Assembly (NCBI GenBank): GCA_034336665.1
Contig: CM067592.1
Coordinates: 50,671,783 to 50,735,782 of the forward strand
Source of the DNA: Luscinia megarhynchos
Taxonomy: Eukaryota; Chordata; Aves; Passeriformes; Turdidae
DNA length: 64,000 nucleotides
Direction of reading: 5' to 3'
The translations under genes were made by a program, and so were the position numbers. This document shows positions 61,161 through 64,000 of the stretch, in pieces. Each line of letters starts with the position of its first letter. Position 1 is the stretch's first letter. The notes below the pieces were generated by a model that saw nothing but the letters and a program-made list of their open reading frames with translations, made no database searches and was not told the DNA's origin.

Positions 61161-64000
61161 ATCATGGGAAGGATTGCCTGCTCTGACTTTCTGGCAATGT
61201 TTTCACTGTGGTATTGGGAATGCTGTCCAGGTGTGTAAGCTTTTGCAGCAAGATAGAGACGCAGCCAGAATAATTCCCCATAAGTGAATTTAGCCTTGGT
61301 TTAAATACACACAGTTTTGTAGAGTATTTTAAAGGAAAATATTTGGATTAAAAGTTGTATAAGGGAGAATTGAAATAGAAAGTAGTACTTAATTTGCAAA
61401 ATCTTTGCGTTATAAAGGACACCAGAATTCTTAAAAAGAATGAGGAAGAGCACAGATTTGTGATGAATCTGAGCTATGAATTAAGAATGATTATTAATCC
61501 TTATTTATCATCTGTAAAATAGATTCTTTTTAAAGCACCTTAGTTGTCTACTGAATACTTGACAGCTGGTAGACTTCCTTTCCTGTTGCTGCACTTCACA
61601 TTGATGGATGCCTCCTTTTATTACTGGTCCTAATTTTCCATATCAATAGTATTGTAAACTGGATTGCTTAAAAAAGAGAACCTTCTTTCCGGTTAAATTA
61701 TCTGTATTAGATAGAATACAATTTTCAGTTATTTAATCCTTCTGCTTCCATGTTCACAGAGTGTACTAATTCTTCTGTGTGCATTGTTCTCAGAGTGTAT
61801 ACATATTTATTGATATTATGGCCACAAGTCACCTGTTTTCACTTGTTTCTAGAGGGCTGAAACTTTTCTGAGGAACACCTTATCAGTATATAATAAATAT
61901 AAGGCATTTGTGATATATCACAATTCAGAATAAGGTCTTTTCCTTTCAGGTTGAGGTTTTTTTACTTGTTTGGTTTTTTGAGTTGTTTTATGGTTTGGTT
62001 GGTGGTTGGTTTGGGGTTTTTTGTTTTGGCTTTTTTTGTGGGATTGTTGTGGGGGTTTTTTTGGTTGGTTGGTTGGTTTGGTGGTTATTTTGGTTTTTTT
62101 TTTTTGTGTTTGTTCTTGTTTTCATTTTTTTTGTTGTGTTGTTTGTTTTTGGTTTTTGTTTATTTGTCACTTTAAAGGAACTGTATTATAATGCAAAAAT
62201 AGAACCATGATTAAGTTACCAAAAAATGAAGTGTTGTTTTAGCCTGCTCCTACATGCCAAGTCCAACCAATTTCCCACTGACAATGCTGTGACAGTCCAC
62301 ATGGTTTATTTGCAGGAGGGGGAACTTTCCTTTTTTTATACACTCTATGTGAAAAGAAAACAGATGCTAATTTTATCTTTACTGTACCTTTCTGGTCAAG
62401 AAAACTCACCTCTCAGAAGAGCTGGGGTTGCCCCGTAGTTATGATGACAGTTGCCTTTTAAAGAAGCAAGGAATGAAGCATCTGAGGAATGTATGTGTCC
62501 TGCCAGGAGCACAGTGGGATAAATGTCTTCCATTTGAGGTAAGATGTACTGACAGCTCAGTAGGAGCAGCTGAAATTGACTGTGCCTTTGGAGGTTTAAT
62601 ACTGACCTGAATCACTTGTATTTGTCTTATAATTTGAATAAATCTTGTTTTTTCTGCAGAGCAGTAAAAGGAACTATGTTGCATGGCTATTAATTATAAA
62701 TTTTGCCACAAAGAGGAATTGTAGTTTTTAAAAAAAGAAAAGGCTAAAAATACTTCAAAAGTAATTTGTTGTGATTTTATTTAAAGAAAAAAAAAAGGAT
62801 TAATTAAAATGTAATATAGATGAAGGTGGAAATTAATCAGTGATTTGCAAGCTTTAACTCTCTGCCTTTGTTGTAACTCAGCCAGGAGCTTAACCGAGGA
62901 GCTGACAGAGGAACTGTGGTGAACAGCCAGCAAGTCCTAAGTAGAGCATCAAAAAGAAGGGTAGACTAGTAAGTGTCAAAGACTGTCAATATATATTTAA
63001 GGACTAAAAGTTTCACCAGAAAATTTTATGCTGATATACCACAGGAAGAGTGTCATGGTGCATCCATTTGTGCTTGCAAGAAATGAATTAAGTCAATCTT
63101 CTGGAGAAACATCAGTCCTACATATCAAAAAGCTTCTGTAATAATTTCTGATTCCTATCTGTGTTTCTGACTTGCATCAATGTTCTGTATTTCCTTAAAT
63201 GCATTAGAAGATGAAGAAAGCCCATCAGGGCTGTTGATGCTTCTTTTCTGTTTAGAGTTGGCAATTACAGTGGTTTGCAATGTTTTTGAAGAATATTGCA
63301 GTCCACATTCTGGCTCAGTTGCTGACTGAGTTAATTCAACATTCCTTGAATGTTACACACACTGTCTTTTCTTTTGAGCTATACAAATTTATAGACTGAT
63401 ACACCATCAAGCTCTTGTAGCAGAAAACAGCATCGGTCAAACTTATAATAGCTAAAGCATAAGGTGTGCTGGTCCAGCCTCTAGAAATAAAGATTGCCTA
63501 TTTATTAAATGGCTCAGGGATGAGAATTAATGTTGTCTGCATTTAATTGAAAGAAATGTGGAAAAACTGAAATACACTTGCCAACAGCAGCCTGGTTCAA
63601 GTTTACAGAGCTGCAAGCTGTTGGCCCTTAGCTAAGGCAGTAAGGCATCTCTGGTGCTGTGCAGCCTAGCTGTAACTTCTGAGAATGGGTTTGGATCATC
63701 ACGTTTAAGGAAAATAATGTGTAAACTAGAGTACAACATTAACCTAGAAAGCTGATAAATGAAGGAAAATGAAAGACAGAGGTGAAGACTTGCCAGTCTA
63801 TTAAAAAAAATGAGGTGAGATGGAACAGGAACATTGAAGCAAACCTCCATAGCTGCTGAAGTTCCAGATTCTTGAATGTCGCTGTACTTACTACATTTTA
63901 AAAAAATTTTGTTAGACAATACTACAGAAAAAAGTACCAGATTTGGACCAGAATAATTTTAAAACAATCTAATTTTTGGTACTTGGATAGCACACACTAC
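61161..64000. other. AT-rich non-coding stretch
   Basis: No gene supported. It includes a G/T-rich block at 61950-62165 whose three forward frames are all open because it lacks A; these are not genes. Confidence 0.6.
61950..62165. repeat. G/T-rich low-complexity block
   Basis: More than 200 bp of T and G with very few A or C, including GGTTGGTTGGTTGG-type runs. Overlapping open frames in this block are compositional. Confidence 0.85.

Noticed and set aside
61951..62210. Hydrophobic small proteins in three overlapping frames
   Set aside because: The sequence is almost only G and T, so Phe, Leu, Val, Trp and Gly codons are unavoidable and stops are rare.
1..64000. CRISPR arrays, operons or bacterial-type genes
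   Set aside because: No regularly spaced repeats were seen, and the introns, LINEs, SINEs and LTRs show vertebrate nuclear DNA.

Overview
The window looks like nuclear DNA of a bird, probably a songbird. The evidence is CR1 LINE fragments, a SINE with a tRNA-Ile-like head and a CR1 tail, several avian-type ERV LTRs, and a minus-strand gene of the maestro HEAT-like repeat (MROH) family, which is expanded in birds. Most of the window is AT-rich with no exon I can recognise. The stretch from about 45.5 to 54.6 kb is GC-rich and holds the only host gene I can support.

Layout. 1-12330 is AT-rich and apparently gene-free, except for an LTR-like element at about 3.9-5.2 kb. 12331-21240 is a complete class I (gammaretrovirus-like) provirus on the + strand. 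Its two 549-bp LTRs look identical by eye and it is flanked by a 4-bp target duplication (AAGA). 21245-45480 is mostly non-coding; it holds a CR1 fragment, a perfect 40-unit ATTCT-type microsatellite, a solo LTR nested in a CR1, and another LTR-like block. 45588-51570 holds a multi-exon MROH-like gene on the minus strand plus partial duplicates of it. A GC-rich LTR lies upstream of that gene in the same orientation (52275-52997). 54430-54575 is a small mosaic of MROH-locus pieces. 55-64 kb is AT-rich again, with a SINE and a CR1 split by a second solo LTR (6-bp duplication CCCTGG).

The provirus is the most notable feature. It keeps its promoter, primer site, leader splice donor, gag, pro-pol, env, polypurine tract and both LTRs. 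Gag and pro share one frame across a single UGA in the readthrough-prone context UGA-CUA-G. Gag has one frame break and the C-terminal part of RT has a cluster of breaks; RNase H-integrase and env are each open. Env is unusual: its N-terminus carries an immunoglobulin V-set-like signature ahead of the rest of SU, and TM has a C-X9-CC motif and no hydrophobic stretch directly after the furin site. An env that acquired an Ig domain is my best candidate for something undescribed here.

The MROH-like gene is reconstructed from 15 exons with GT-AG junctions. Their phases agree throughout except for one exon, which carries a one-base frame problem.
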